DNA from: SIAJ01 sp035258765
Lineage (GTDB): Bacteria; Planctomycetota; Planctomycetia; Gemmatales; Gemmataceae
Direction: 5' to 3'
Assembly: GCA_035258765.1 (NCBI GenBank)
Contig: DATFWZ010000089.1
Location: 1-41,875, forward strand
Length of the DNA stretch: 41,875 nt
Positions 17,264-24,819 of the stretch are shown here, piece by piece. Numbering within the stretch: the stretch's first letter is position 1; every line of letters starts with the position of its first letter. The notes under the pieces were generated by a model. The model was not told the origin of the DNA. It was given only the letters and a program-made list of their open reading frames with translations, and searched no databases. Made by a program: the position numbers and the translations under genes.

Positions 17264-17283
17264 GCCGCGAGCGGCTTTTTTTT
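17264..17283 (+). terminator. Orphan plus-strand hairpin with T8 tract
   Basis: GCCG-CGAG-CGGC (17264-17275) is followed directly by eight T residues, the best intrinsic-terminator-like tail in the window. No plus-strand gene ends upstream of it; both flanking coding sequences are on the minus strand. The stem is short, at 4 bp. It might end an antisense or small RNA starting between 17156 and 17260, or be a chance run. Confidence 0.4.
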
Positions 17284-17374
17284 CTCCCGCACGCAGGAGT
17301 TCGGGGGTTGCATGAGGCGGACCCGGCAAGGTGGCGAGGCTCTGCCGGTCGGGCGGTCAGGGAGTGTCTGAACC

Positions 17375-17553
17375 CGACCCAATTCGCGTGCGGCCTCCCG
17401 GAGCCGGGCGATCCGCTGAAGGTGCTCGTCGACGGTCCCGTGCGAGAAGTTGATCCGGGCGACGTCTACACCGACCCGGAGCAGTGCGCGGAGAATGTCT
17501 GGCCGGTCGGTCGCCGTGCCGAGCGTGGCTACAATGCGAGTGCGGCGGGGCAT
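17375..17553 (-). pseudogene. pyk: 5' remnant of a pyruvate kinase gene
   Basis: About 60 codons match the extreme N-terminus of pyruvate kinase: 'MPRRTRIVATLGTATDRPDI', then 'LRALLRVGVDVARINFSHGT' and 'HLQRIARLREAARELGR'. The substrate-binding Arg and 'NFSHG' are kept. A complete enzyme would continue with the 'DLQGPKIR' segment and about 400 more residues. Here the frame instead runs into unrelated sequence ('VQTLPDRPTGRASPPCR...') and stops at 17206. No other pyruvate kinase segment was found nearby in any frame. The usual 'TLGPA' reads 'TLGTA'. I infer a deletion remnant; a full gene should exist elsewhere. Confidence 0.7.
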
Positions 17554-17611
17554 TCCGGGGTCGCTGCGGGCGCGGCACGGGAGTCGTGGGCAGAGGGGTT
17601 GGCGGTTGTGT

Positions 17612-18190
17612 ATGGGCAAGCGCGACGCTCGCGTACCGACGATTCTCATGACCGTCCTGTGGGCGACTCTGCTCGTGGGCGCTTACCTCGCACCACGAGC
17701 CCGCCCGGACGACGACCCGGGGGACGTCGTGACCCGCCAGACCGCCCGGGTTGCGGTCTCATTTTGGGGCATCGCGGCCGCCCAATTATTGTTGGGCCAG
17801 CGGTCGTCCGCCCGATGGACGTGGACCCTTGCCTGTACTGCTTACCTGGTTCACGTGGCCACAGCATTCGACCAGGTCCACGGCTGGTCGCACGCGACGG
17901 CGGTCCGACATGTGGAGATTGTGAGTGGGTTCGGTCGCGCGTTGTTCGTGTCGTACGCGTTCAGCCTGTTGTGGATCGTGGACGTCGCCTGGTGGTGGAT
18001 TGACCGTGCCGGCTACGACGCCCGGCCGGTTTGGCTCGACCGGCTCATCCATGGGTTCATGGCGTTCGTCGTATTCAACGGAACAGTCGTGTTCGCGGAC
18101 GGTTTGATGCGGTGGGTCGGGGCAGTTTTGTTCGCGGCGCTGGCGGTGCTCGTTGCCCGCCGGCTCGCTCGGATTGAGGCCGGGCAGTAA
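17612..18190 (+). CDS. Small integral membrane protein
   Basis: A protein of 192 residues with about five hydrophobic segments ('TILMTVLWATLLVGAYLAP', 'VAVSFWGIAAAQLLL', 'LFVSYAFSLLWIVDVAWWWI', 'GFMAFVVFNGTVVFADGL', 'VGAVLFAALAVLVARRLA'). Conserved-looking polar residues sit between them ('TAFDQVHGWSHATAVRHVEIVSGFG'); the His-rich loop could bind metal or haem, but this is speculation. I start at the ATG at 17612; the frame is open back to 17450, where it overlaps the pyruvate kinase remnant on the other strand. Family not recognised. Confidence 0.75.
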   Translation: MGKRDARVPTILMTVLWATLLVGAYLAPRARPDDDPGDVVTRQTARVAVSFWGIAAAQLLLGQRSSARWTWTLACTAYLVHVATAFDQVHGWSHATAVRHVEIVSGFGRALFVSYAFSLLWIVDVAWWWIDRAGYDARPVWLDRLIHGFMAFVVFNGTVVFADGLMRWVGAVLFAALAVLVARRLARIEAGQ

Positions 18191-18303
18191 CTTCGAACCC
18201 CCCCGACACTTGCAAACTTGTCGCCGGGTCATGAAGTATGGTTGGGTGAGAATCCTGCCGGTGCACGGCACTCGCACGCTGGCCTCCCGGTCAGGGACGC
18301 ACC

Positions 18304-20616
18304 ATGCCGCTTGAGACGGTCGATTCCCTGGTCGATGCGCTTCGCGGTCGCCCCATTCTCAAGGGGGACCAGTTTGAGGAGTTACTGCGCGAACACGCCC
18401 CGGCCCACGTCGACACGCAGGAGCTCGCCCGCACTCTCATTCGGATGCGCTGGCTCACCATCTACCAGGCCAAGAAGCTGATCGCCGGCAAGGCCGACGA
18501 ATTGGTCCTCGGCCAGTACGTGGTGCTGGACAAGATCGGCGAAGGGGGGATGGGCAAAGTCTACAAGGCGATACAGCTCAACCTCAACCGCACGGTCGCC
18601 CTCAAGATCGTCCGTGCCGCACTCCTGAAGAGCCCGACGGCGCTGCGGCGATTCAAGAAGGAGGTGGTCGCGGCCGCGAAGCTCAACCACCCCAATATCG
18701 TCCGGGTGTTCGACGCGGACGAGGTCGGCGACCGGCACTTCCTGGCGATGGAATACATCCAGGGGTGCGACCTGTCCCGGCTGGTGAAGGACCGCGGGCC
18801 ACTCCCGGTCGCGACCGCGTGCTCGTACATCCGCCAGGCGGCCCTCGGACTGCAGCACGCCCATGACCACGGGATGGTCCACCGCGACATCAAGCCGTCG
18901 AACCTCCTGGTCGCGGCCAGCGACAACGGCCGGTTCACATCACGGAACGTGGTCAAGATCCTCGACATGGGGCTGGCACGCTCGCCGGCCGACGAGGCGG
19001 GTGGCGACGGGGAGTCCACCGAAATCACCCGAACTGGGACCGTCGTCGGCACCCCGGACTTCATGTCGCCGGAGCAGGCCAAGAACTCCAGCCAGGTGGA
19101 CCACCGGTCGGACCTGTACTCGCTCGGCTGCACTTTCTACTACCTGCTCACCGGCGACCCGCCGTTCCCGATCGGCAACCCGCTCGAGAAGTTGCTCCAG
19201 CACCAGATGGACGCCCCGCGATCGATCCAACTCGTCCGGATGGACGTTCCGGCGGAGGTCGCGACCATTGTCCATTGCCTGCTGGCGAAGCGGCCCGAGC
19301 AGAGGTTCCAGTCCGGCGGGGCCCTGGCGCACGCCCTGGAGCCGTGGAGTTCGTCCGCCGGTCAATCCGCATTAAACCCGCTCCCGGTGCCGCAAGCCGA
19401 GGCCGCAGACCCGTCGTCCGCGTCCGTGGACACGATGCCGGTCGTCGACCCGTTTAACTTCGATTCGTCCGACCAGATCACGCCGACGTCCACCCGCAAA
19501 CCGCCGCCGTTGCCGAGTGAAGCCGAGCCCAAGCGGAAAGTCCTTCCCTTGGCACTCGCCCTCGCGGCTGTGGTCGCTGTGTTCCTGACGGTCGGAGCAA
19601 TCGGGACCGCAATCCTGTTGCGCAAGTCGGGGCGGGAAAAGGCGGAAGGCGATGGAATTCCCCCTGTGGCCGGGGTGGACCCCGGCCGGGGCGATCCGAG
19701 ATCCGCATCAACGAAAAACAGGCCCGACCCACCGCCCGCGAAGGAGCTGGAGGTCCTCGAGAAGTACTTGCCGGACGACGCCGGGCTCGTGGCGGTGTTT
19801 GACGTCAAGCAATGGCAGAGTTCCCTGACGGTTCGCCAACTCGTGATCCCCCCGCTCGCCGAACGACTGGCGGAGTTTCGCCGTGTCACCGGCGTGGAAC
19901 TGCTCAGCACAGTCGAGCGCGTCGTGGTCGGAACGGCCCCGGACGCGAAGTCGGGGACCGTGGTCATCCTCCAGGGCCGGGGGCTGGTGACGCCGAAGCT
20001 TATCGAGGGCGTCATGGGGATGCCGGGCGTCCACTCGGAACCTGCGTTCCACGGCGGTCCCGACCTGGCCCTATTGCCGCCCGACTGCCCCGCGGGTGCA
20101 GTCTACGCCGCGACGTCCGAGACGAGCGTGATCCTGTCCGCGAGTCGCGAACGGATCGTGGATGCGCTGGAGAAACGGGACGGTAAGAAGCGGACGCGAT
20201 TTGACGACCCGACCCTCACCCGGGGGCTCGAGTTCGCTTACGCCCGGCCGTTTGCGGCGTTCGTCACGGCCGGATTGCGCCAGGGCTGGGCGAAGGATGT
20301 CCCGGCGGCCAGCAAGCTCAAATTCGCCGCCGCCGGCCTCACTTTCGACGAGCGCGGCATGGAGTTCATCACGCTCGCCGACGAGACCGAGCCGGGCAGT
20401 GCGGCCGAGTTTCAGAAGGCGATCGGTCTCTTCTGGACTACTGTGGCCCGGTTTAGCAATCCGCCCGACCTGCGTATCGAACGCATCGCCCGGCTATTTC
20501 TCGACGCGGAGAGACTTCCGCGGCGCATGCTCCATCAGACGCACTACATCGTCCCGACCCGGAAGCTGGAGGAAGAGGACTGGTTCGCCCCGTTCTTCCG
20601 GAGCGACGGCGGATAG
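18304..20616 (+). CDS. Membrane Ser/Thr protein kinase
   Basis: A 770-residue Hanks-type kinase. Residues 1-65 form the helical module common in planctomycete kinases ('LIRMRWLTIYQAKKLIAGKADELVLGQY'). The kinase domain (about 72-350) has 'GEGGMGKVYKA', catalytic K101 in 'VALKIV', 'HRDIKPSN' with D195, 'DMGLAR' (D221, Met replacing Phe of DFG) and 'SPEQ'. A Pro/Ser-rich linker leads to one transmembrane helix (about 412-439). The extracytoplasmic region (440-770) begins 'LEVLEKYLPDDAGLVAVFDVKQW' and is a probable sensor of unknown ligand. AGGGA precedes the ATG. The two GTPase genes follow on the same strand, the first 66 bp away, so shared control is plausible. Confidence 0.95.
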   Translation: MPLETVDSLVDALRGRPILKGDQFEELLREHAPAHVDTQELARTLIRMRWLTIYQAKKLIAGKADELVLGQYVVLDKIGEGGMGKVYKAIQLNLNRTVALKIVRAALLKSPTALRRFKKEVVAAAKLNHPNIVRVFDADEVGDRHFLAMEYIQGCDLSRLVKDRGPLPVATACSYIRQAALGLQHAHDHGMVHRDIKPSNLLVAASDNGRFTSRNVVKILDMGLARSPADEAGGDGESTEITRTGTVVGTPDFMSPEQAKNSSQVDHRSDLYSLGCTFYYLLTGDPPFPIGNPLEKLLQHQMDAPRSIQLVRMDVPAEVATIVHCLLAKRPEQRFQSGGALAHALEPWSSSAGQSALNPLPVPQAEAADPSSASVDTMPVVDPFNFDSSDQITPTSTRKPPPLPSEAEPKRKVLPLALALAAVVAVFLTVGAIGTAILLRKSGREKAEGDGIPPVAGVDPGRGDPRSASTKNRPDPPPAKELEVLEKYLPDDAGLVAVFDVKQWQSSLTVRQLVIPPLAERLAEFRRVTGVELLSTVERVVVGTAPDAKSGTVVILQGRGLVTPKLIEGVMGMPGVHSEPAFHGGPDLALLPPDCPAGAVYAATSETSVILSASRERIVDALEKRDGKKRTRFDDPTLTRGLEFAYARPFAAFVTAGLRQGWAKDVPAASKLKFAAAGLTFDERGMEFITLADETEPGSAAEFQKAIGLFWTTVARFSNPPDLRIERIARLFLDAERLPRRMLHQTHYIVPTRKLEEEDWFAPFFRSDGG

Positions 20617-20682
20617 CCGGGCCAGATTCCGGCGGGTCGGCGTCCGATTTGCTAGGACACCTACGGACGCCGGAAGGTCACC

Positions 20683-21837
20683 ATGATCCAGGCCTGGGCG
20701 AGACTGTCGAATCTCTTCCGCGGCGACGACCGGCACCTGAGGGCCCGCCTCGCGGACGCCCGCCGACGTGCCCCGGCCCCGGTCTTCTGGCTCTTTGGAC
20801 GAACGCAAAGCGGTAAGACCTCGATCATCAAGTACCTGACCGGGGCGGACGACGCCGAGGTCGGGTCCGGATTCCGCCCGTGTACGCGGTTCAGCCGCGA
20901 GTACCCCTTCCCGACGTCGGACGCCCCCGTCCTCACCTTCCTGGACACCCGCGGCCTAGACGAGCCGGGCTACGACCCGGTCGAGGACCTCGACAAGTTC
21001 GACGACTTGGCGCATGTCGTCGTTGTGACCGTCAAAGTCCGCGACCACGCCCAGGAGAACGTCGTTGCGAGCCTCGAGACCATCCGGGCCGCACGGCCCG
21101 GACGGCCCATCATCCTCGCTCTGACCTGCCTGCACGAGGCTTACCCGCAGCAACAGCACCCGCAGCCTTACCCGTTCAAGGACACACTGTACCCGGACGG
21201 CGTGTCACAAGATTTGCTCCGGTCGATCGCCGCCCAGCAGGAGCGGTTCCGGTCGCTGGTCGATGATATCGTGCCGATCGATTTGACGCGACCCGAGGAG
21301 GGTTACACCGATTCGAACTACGGCGGGCCCGAGTTGCGGCAGTCGATCATGAATCACCTGCCGAAGGCGTACCGGCAGACGCTGTTGGCCCTGGACGAGG
21401 CGACGCACGAGTTCCGCGATGCCGCCCGGAAGCGGGCGATGCCGCTGGTCGTCAGTTACAGCACGCTGGCCGCGGGCGCCGGGGCGATCCCAGTCCCGTT
21501 CGTCGATCTGCTATTGCTTCCGGCGATCCAGGCGAGGATGGTCAAGGCCCTGGCCGACGTGTACGGCCAGCCGATGACGACCGAGCGGTTCTGGGAGATC
21601 GCGTCGTCGATCGGGACGGGAGTGTTGGCGCGGCAGGCGGCGCGTGAAACAGCAAAGTTCATCCCGGGCATCGGGGCGGCGGCGGGGGCGGCGCTCGCGT
21701 GGGCGCTGACGTACGCGCTTGGCCGGGCCTTCATTCAATACTTCCAGTCGATCCGCGAAGGCCACGTGCCCGACCCGGCGGCGCTAAAGCAGCTCTTCGA
21801 GGCCGAGCTGGGACGGGCAGGGCAATTCTGGAAATGA
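20683..21837 (+). CDS. GTPase with DUF697 membrane domain
   Basis: A 384-residue P-loop GTPase. G1 is 'GRTQSGKTS' (about residues 39-47) and G3 is 'LDTRGLDEPGY'. The expected NKxD (G4) is replaced by 'LTCLHEA', so guanine specificity may be altered. Residues 250-365 form a DUF697/YcjF-like membrane-associated domain: 'LVVSYSTLAAGAGAIPVPFVDLLLLPAIQ', 'MVKALADVYG' and a Gly/Ala-rich hydrophobic hairpin. GGAAGGT precedes the ATG. A dispersed inverted repeat directly follows the stop and separates it from a second, different membrane GTPase. The pair may act together at the membrane, perhaps in remodelling or stress responses; this is inference from domain type. Confidence 0.88.
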   Translation: MIQAWARLSNLFRGDDRHLRARLADARRRAPAPVFWLFGRTQSGKTSIIKYLTGADDAEVGSGFRPCTRFSREYPFPTSDAPVLTFLDTRGLDEPGYDPVEDLDKFDDLAHVVVVTVKVRDHAQENVVASLETIRAARPGRPIILALTCLHEAYPQQQHPQPYPFKDTLYPDGVSQDLLRSIAAQQERFRSLVDDIVPIDLTRPEEGYTDSNYGGPELRQSIMNHLPKAYRQTLLALDEATHEFRDAARKRAMPLVVSYSTLAAGAGAIPVPFVDLLLLPAIQARMVKALADVYGQPMTTERFWEIASSIGTGVLARQAARETAKFIPGIGAAAGAALAWALTYALGRAFIQYFQSIREGHVPDPAALKQLFEAELGRAGQFWK

Positions 21838-21960
21838 TCAATGACCAATGCCCGACCAATGACCAAGGGATGACCAAGGCCAAATCAGTTATGACGAAGA
21901 CTGGTTATTCGACATTCGTCATTCTCTGGTCATTGGTCGGGCATTGGGCATTGGTCATTA
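21838..21960. repeat. Dispersed inverted-repeat element, copy 1
   Basis: The left arm contains AATGCCCGACCAATGACCA (21847-21865), matched exactly in reverse complement at 21927-21945. The outer parts (21840-21848 and 21951-21959) also pair; a 7-bp duplication lengthens the right arm. The interior includes TCGACATTCGTCATTC. The same core and interior words occur in copy 2 near 33.1 kb, so this is a repeat family. It fills the whole gap between the two GTPase genes. Confidence 0.85.
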
Positions 21961-21967
21961 TTCGCAC

Positions 21968-23566
21968 ATGACCCGTACCCGCATCGTCGTCTTCATCGCT
22001 CTCGTCGCCCTGCCGGTCGTGTTTCTGATCGGCGTCGGGGCGTACCACCTCTGGGTGACCGGCTGGGCGTTCTACGCCTGGTGGCCGATGGGGCTGTGTC
22101 TGGCCGCCGCGTACATCCTGGCCTGGCGGTGGCAGCGGCAGATTCGGGCCAGACAGGCCGAGGCCCCGCCGCCGATGCACTGGACCGACCGCGATCGCCT
22201 CGCGTGGAAGTCGGTCGAGGAGCGAGTTAGGGTGGCCGACAAGGTGCCGGAAGACAAGTTTGGCGAACCGCAATTCTACTTCGACACGGCCCAGGAGATG
22301 TCCGGGCAGCTCGCTCGCGTCTACCGCCCGGACGCGATGGACCCGGTGGGCATTGTCACCGTGCCGGAGATTCTCACCGTCATCGAGCTGGCGTCGCACG
22401 ACCTCAACGAACTCGCCCGGACATACGTCCCGGGGAGCCACCTGCTGACCGTGGACCATTGGCGGACGGCCCGGAAGGCAATTGGCTGGTACCGCACTGC
22501 GACCAACGCGTACTGGCTGGCCTCCGCCCTTTTCGACCCGCTCAAGACCGCCGCCCGCTACGTCGCGGCCAAATACGGCATGGGTCGGCCGCTCGAGCTG
22601 TTCCAGCAAAACGTGATCCTTTGGTTCTACGCCGAGTATGTCCGCAAGCTCGGCTTCTATCTGATCGAGCTCTACAGCGGCTGGCTGAAGGTCGGGACGG
22701 AACGGTATCGGGAGTTGATGGAGGCACACGCGCACGAGCCGGGCGGACCTGCCTTCGTCGTGCCGCCGGTCGACGGTGTCGTGGCTCCGCCTGTCGTCGT
22801 GGACAAGAAGGAGCCGGCGGAGCCGCCCAGAACGACCAAACCAGTCGGGGTTACGATCGCGGTGATCGGGCAGGTGAAGGCCGGCAAGTCGAGCCTGATC
22901 AACGCCCTACTTGGGGAGCGGAAGGCAGAGACGGACATCCTCCCGCTCACGACCGAAGTGACGCGGTACGACCTGGTCGCCCCGGGCGTGCCGACGCATC
23001 TGGTCCTGCTCGACACGGCGGGGTACGGCCGCGCTGGGGCGGAGGCGGACAACCTCGAAGAGACGGCTGAGGTGGTGCAGGGGGCCGACCTGGTGATGCT
23101 GGTCACTCACGCCCGCAACCCGGCGCGGAAGGCGGACGTGGACTTCTTCACCCGGCTGCGACAATGGTTTGTGGACCGGCCGCACCTGCGATTTCCCCCG
23201 GCGCTGGTCGTGCTCACTCACGTGGACCTGTTGACGCCGGCGATGGAATGGGCGCCACCGTACGACTGGGTGGGCGGGTCGCGGACGAAGGAAAAGAGCA
23301 TGGCCGACGCGGTGGCCGCGGCCCACGAGTCGTTCCCCGGGATCGAGACGCTGGTCCCGGTCTGCACCGCCGAAGGGAAGCAGTGGGGGGTCAAGGAAGA
23401 ACTCCTGCCGGCGATCGTGGCCCTGCTGGGCGAGGCGAAGTCGGTGGCCCTCTTGCGCTGCCTGCACGCGGAGGCGGACGAGGGGAAGGTGCGAAAGGTG
23501 TTTAGCCAACTCTGGGCGGCCGGGCGAAAGGTGATCGACCTGCTGCGTGCCGGGATGGTGCGGTGA
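21968..23566 (+). CDS. Membrane-anchored GTPase
   Basis: A protein of 532 residues. Two transmembrane segments near the N-terminus ('IVVFIALVALPVVFLIGVGAYHLWV' and 'WPMGLCLAAAYILAW') are followed by about 240 helical residues of unknown fold. A GTPase domain starts near 285, with G1 'GQVKAGKSSL', a Thr-rich switch region ('ILPLTTEVTRYDL'), G3 'LLDTAGYG' and G4 'LTHVD'. This fits Era/dynamin-related bacterial GTPases tethered to the membrane. The ATG at 21968 lies just after the inverted repeat; the open frame starts inside that repeat at 21944. The 3' end overlaps queG (GTGA at 23563-23566), so the two are coupled. Confidence 0.88.
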   Translation: MTRTRIVVFIALVALPVVFLIGVGAYHLWVTGWAFYAWWPMGLCLAAAYILAWRWQRQIRARQAEAPPPMHWTDRDRLAWKSVEERVRVADKVPEDKFGEPQFYFDTAQEMSGQLARVYRPDAMDPVGIVTVPEILTVIELASHDLNELARTYVPGSHLLTVDHWRTARKAIGWYRTATNAYWLASALFDPLKTAARYVAAKYGMGRPLELFQQNVILWFYAEYVRKLGFYLIELYSGWLKVGTERYRELMEAHAHEPGGPAFVVPPVDGVVAPPVVVDKKEPAEPPRTTKPVGVTIAVIGQVKAGKSSLINALLGERKAETDILPLTTEVTRYDLVAPGVPTHLVLLDTAGYGRAGAEADNLEETAEVVQGADLVMLVTHARNPARKADVDFFTRLRQWFVDRPHLRFPPALVVLTHVDLLTPAMEWAPPYDWVGGSRTKEKSMADAVAAAHESFPGIETLVPVCTAEGKQWGVKEELLPAIVALLGEAKSVALLRCLHAEADEGKVRKVFSQLWAAGRKVIDLLRAGMVR

Positions 23567-24816
23567 GTGAGCGAATCGAGGACCGGCTAAAGGCGAAGGC
23601 CCGGGACCTGGGTTTCGAGCTGGCGGGGATCGCCCGCGCCGGCGAGGCCGACGGGTTCGATCGCTTTCGGGACTGGCTCGACCGCGGTTATGCCGGCGAG
23701 ATGAATTACCTCCACCGCCACGCTGAGCCGCGACGACATCCGCGGTCAATTCTCGACGACGTGCGTAGCGTGCTGATGTTGGGGATGACGTACGGGGATC
23801 CAGCATTACTTCCTCTCTCCCCGCTTCGCGGCGAGGTAATTGCGCAGAAGGGGGGCTGTAGGGAACGCCCTCCGTGGCGTTCCGAAAGCCTAGCTCCCCC
23901 GGATGCAGTGATCCCTCCCGGGGAGGCCAGCGCCGCGGAACGCCACGGAGGGCGTCCCCTACAGGGAACAGACGGCGGGACGGAGGGGAACCATGGTCGG
24001 CCCGCCCGCATCGCCAAGTACGCCCTCGGCCCCGATTACCACCGCTTCCTTTGGGATAAGCTCAACCTGCTCAGCGCCTGGCTAGAGGCCGCGGCCCCCG
24101 GCGGTCGGGCCCACGGTGTCGCCGATAGCGCCCCGCTCCTCGAGCGCGACTTCGCCCGCCGCGCCGGGCTCGGGTGGGTCGGCAAGAACACGATGCTCCT
24201 CAACAAGGAATGCGGGAGCTTCTTCCTCCTCTCCGCCTTGCTGACCACGCTGGAATTGGAGCCCGACCCCGCGTTCGAGGGCGGCCACTGCGGGACGTGC
24301 ACCGCGTGCCTGGACGCCTGCCCGACGCAGGCCTTTCCCCAGCCCGGCGTGCTCGACGCCCGACGGTGCGTGAGCTACCTGACCATCGAATTGAAAACGT
24401 CGATCCCGGAATCTCTCCGGCCGGGCGTCGGGGACTGGCTGTTCGGCTGCGACATTTGCCAGGACGTCTGCCCATGGAATCACCGGCCGAACCCAGCCCC
24501 GGGATTGCCGATTCGGCCCGACCTCTTGGCCATCGACCCGGTCGAGCTGCTCGGGCTTTCGCCGGAGGAGCTGCGGCGGCGGTTTAGGGGGACGTCGCTT
24601 CGGCGGGCGAACTGGCGGGGCCTTTTGCGGAATGCCGCGATCGTGCTCGGCAATCGCGGGGATGTGCGGGCGTTGCCGACCCTCCGGGCGGCGCTTAAGT
24701 GGCCCGACGAAGTCGTCCGCGAGGCTTGCGAGTGGGCCATCCGGCGCATAGAGGGAGCCCGAAGCGCAAGCGAGGAGTACGCTCGACCCTCGCTTTCGCT
24801 GCGGGCTCTTCCGTAG
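23563..24816 (+). CDS. queG: Epoxyqueuosine reductase with in-frame palindromic insertion
   Basis: Last step of queuosine biosynthesis: cobalamin- and Fe-S-dependent reduction of epoxyqueuosine in tRNA. Both [4Fe-4S] cysteine sets are present ('CGTCTACLDACP' at 243-254 and 'CDICQDVCPW' at 296-305). The conserved 'VADSAPLLERDFARRAGLGWVGKNT' follows residue 186, and a HEAT-like C-terminus ('NAAIVLGNRGDVRALPTLRAAL') at 358-378. The segment from about 81 to 147, between 'VLMLGMTYGDP' and 'PARIAKYALGPDYH', is some 50 residues longer than usual and low in complexity; residues 99-134 are encoded by a palindromic repeat. The last ~19 residues are encoded by another palindrome. The GTG start overlaps the GTPase stop. 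Probably functional, since no frame is broken. Confidence 0.93.
   Translation: MSERIEDRLKAKARDLGFELAGIARAGEADGFDRFRDWLDRGYAGEMNYLHRHAEPRRHPRSILDDVRSVLMLGMTYGDPALLPLSPLRGEVIAQKGGCRERPPWRSESLAPPDAVIPPGEASAAERHGGRPLQGTDGGTEGNHGRPARIAKYALGPDYHRFLWDKLNLLSAWLEAAAPGGRAHGVADSAPLLERDFARRAGLGWVGKNTMLLNKECGSFFLLSALLTTLELEPDPAFEGGHCGTCTACLDACPTQAFPQPGVLDARRCVSYLTIELKTSIPESLRPGVGDWLFGCDICQDVCPWNHRPNPAPGLPIRPDLLAIDPVELLGLSPEELRRRFRGTSLRRANWRGLLRNAAIVLGNRGDVRALPTLRAALKWPDEVVREACEWAIRRIEGARSASEEYARPSLSLRALP
23857..23963. repeat. 107-bp palindromic element inside queG
   Basis: 27-bp arms (23857-23883 and 23937-23963) are reverse complements with one mismatch (at 23956) and enclose a 53-bp spacer. The arm core is GAACGCCCTCCGTGGCGTTC. 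The element keeps the queG reading frame and adds residues 99-134. It resembles in behaviour the protein-coding palindromic elements known from Rickettsia. Confidence 0.9.
24755..24808. repeat. Palindromic repeat at the queG 3' end
   Basis: 21-bp arms (24755-24775 and 24788-24808) pair with two mismatches around a 12-nt loop. The arm contains GAGCCCGAAGCG and GCAAGCGAGG. It encodes the last residues of QueG and lies between the convergent queG and htrA-like stops (24816 and 24820), so it may also act as a bidirectional terminator. Confidence 0.8.
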
Positions 24817-24819
24817 GCG

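Noticed and set aside
17612..18190. Upstream start at 17450 for the small membrane protein
   Set aside because: The extra residues are Arg/Ser-rich and overlap the pyruvate kinase remnant on the other strand.
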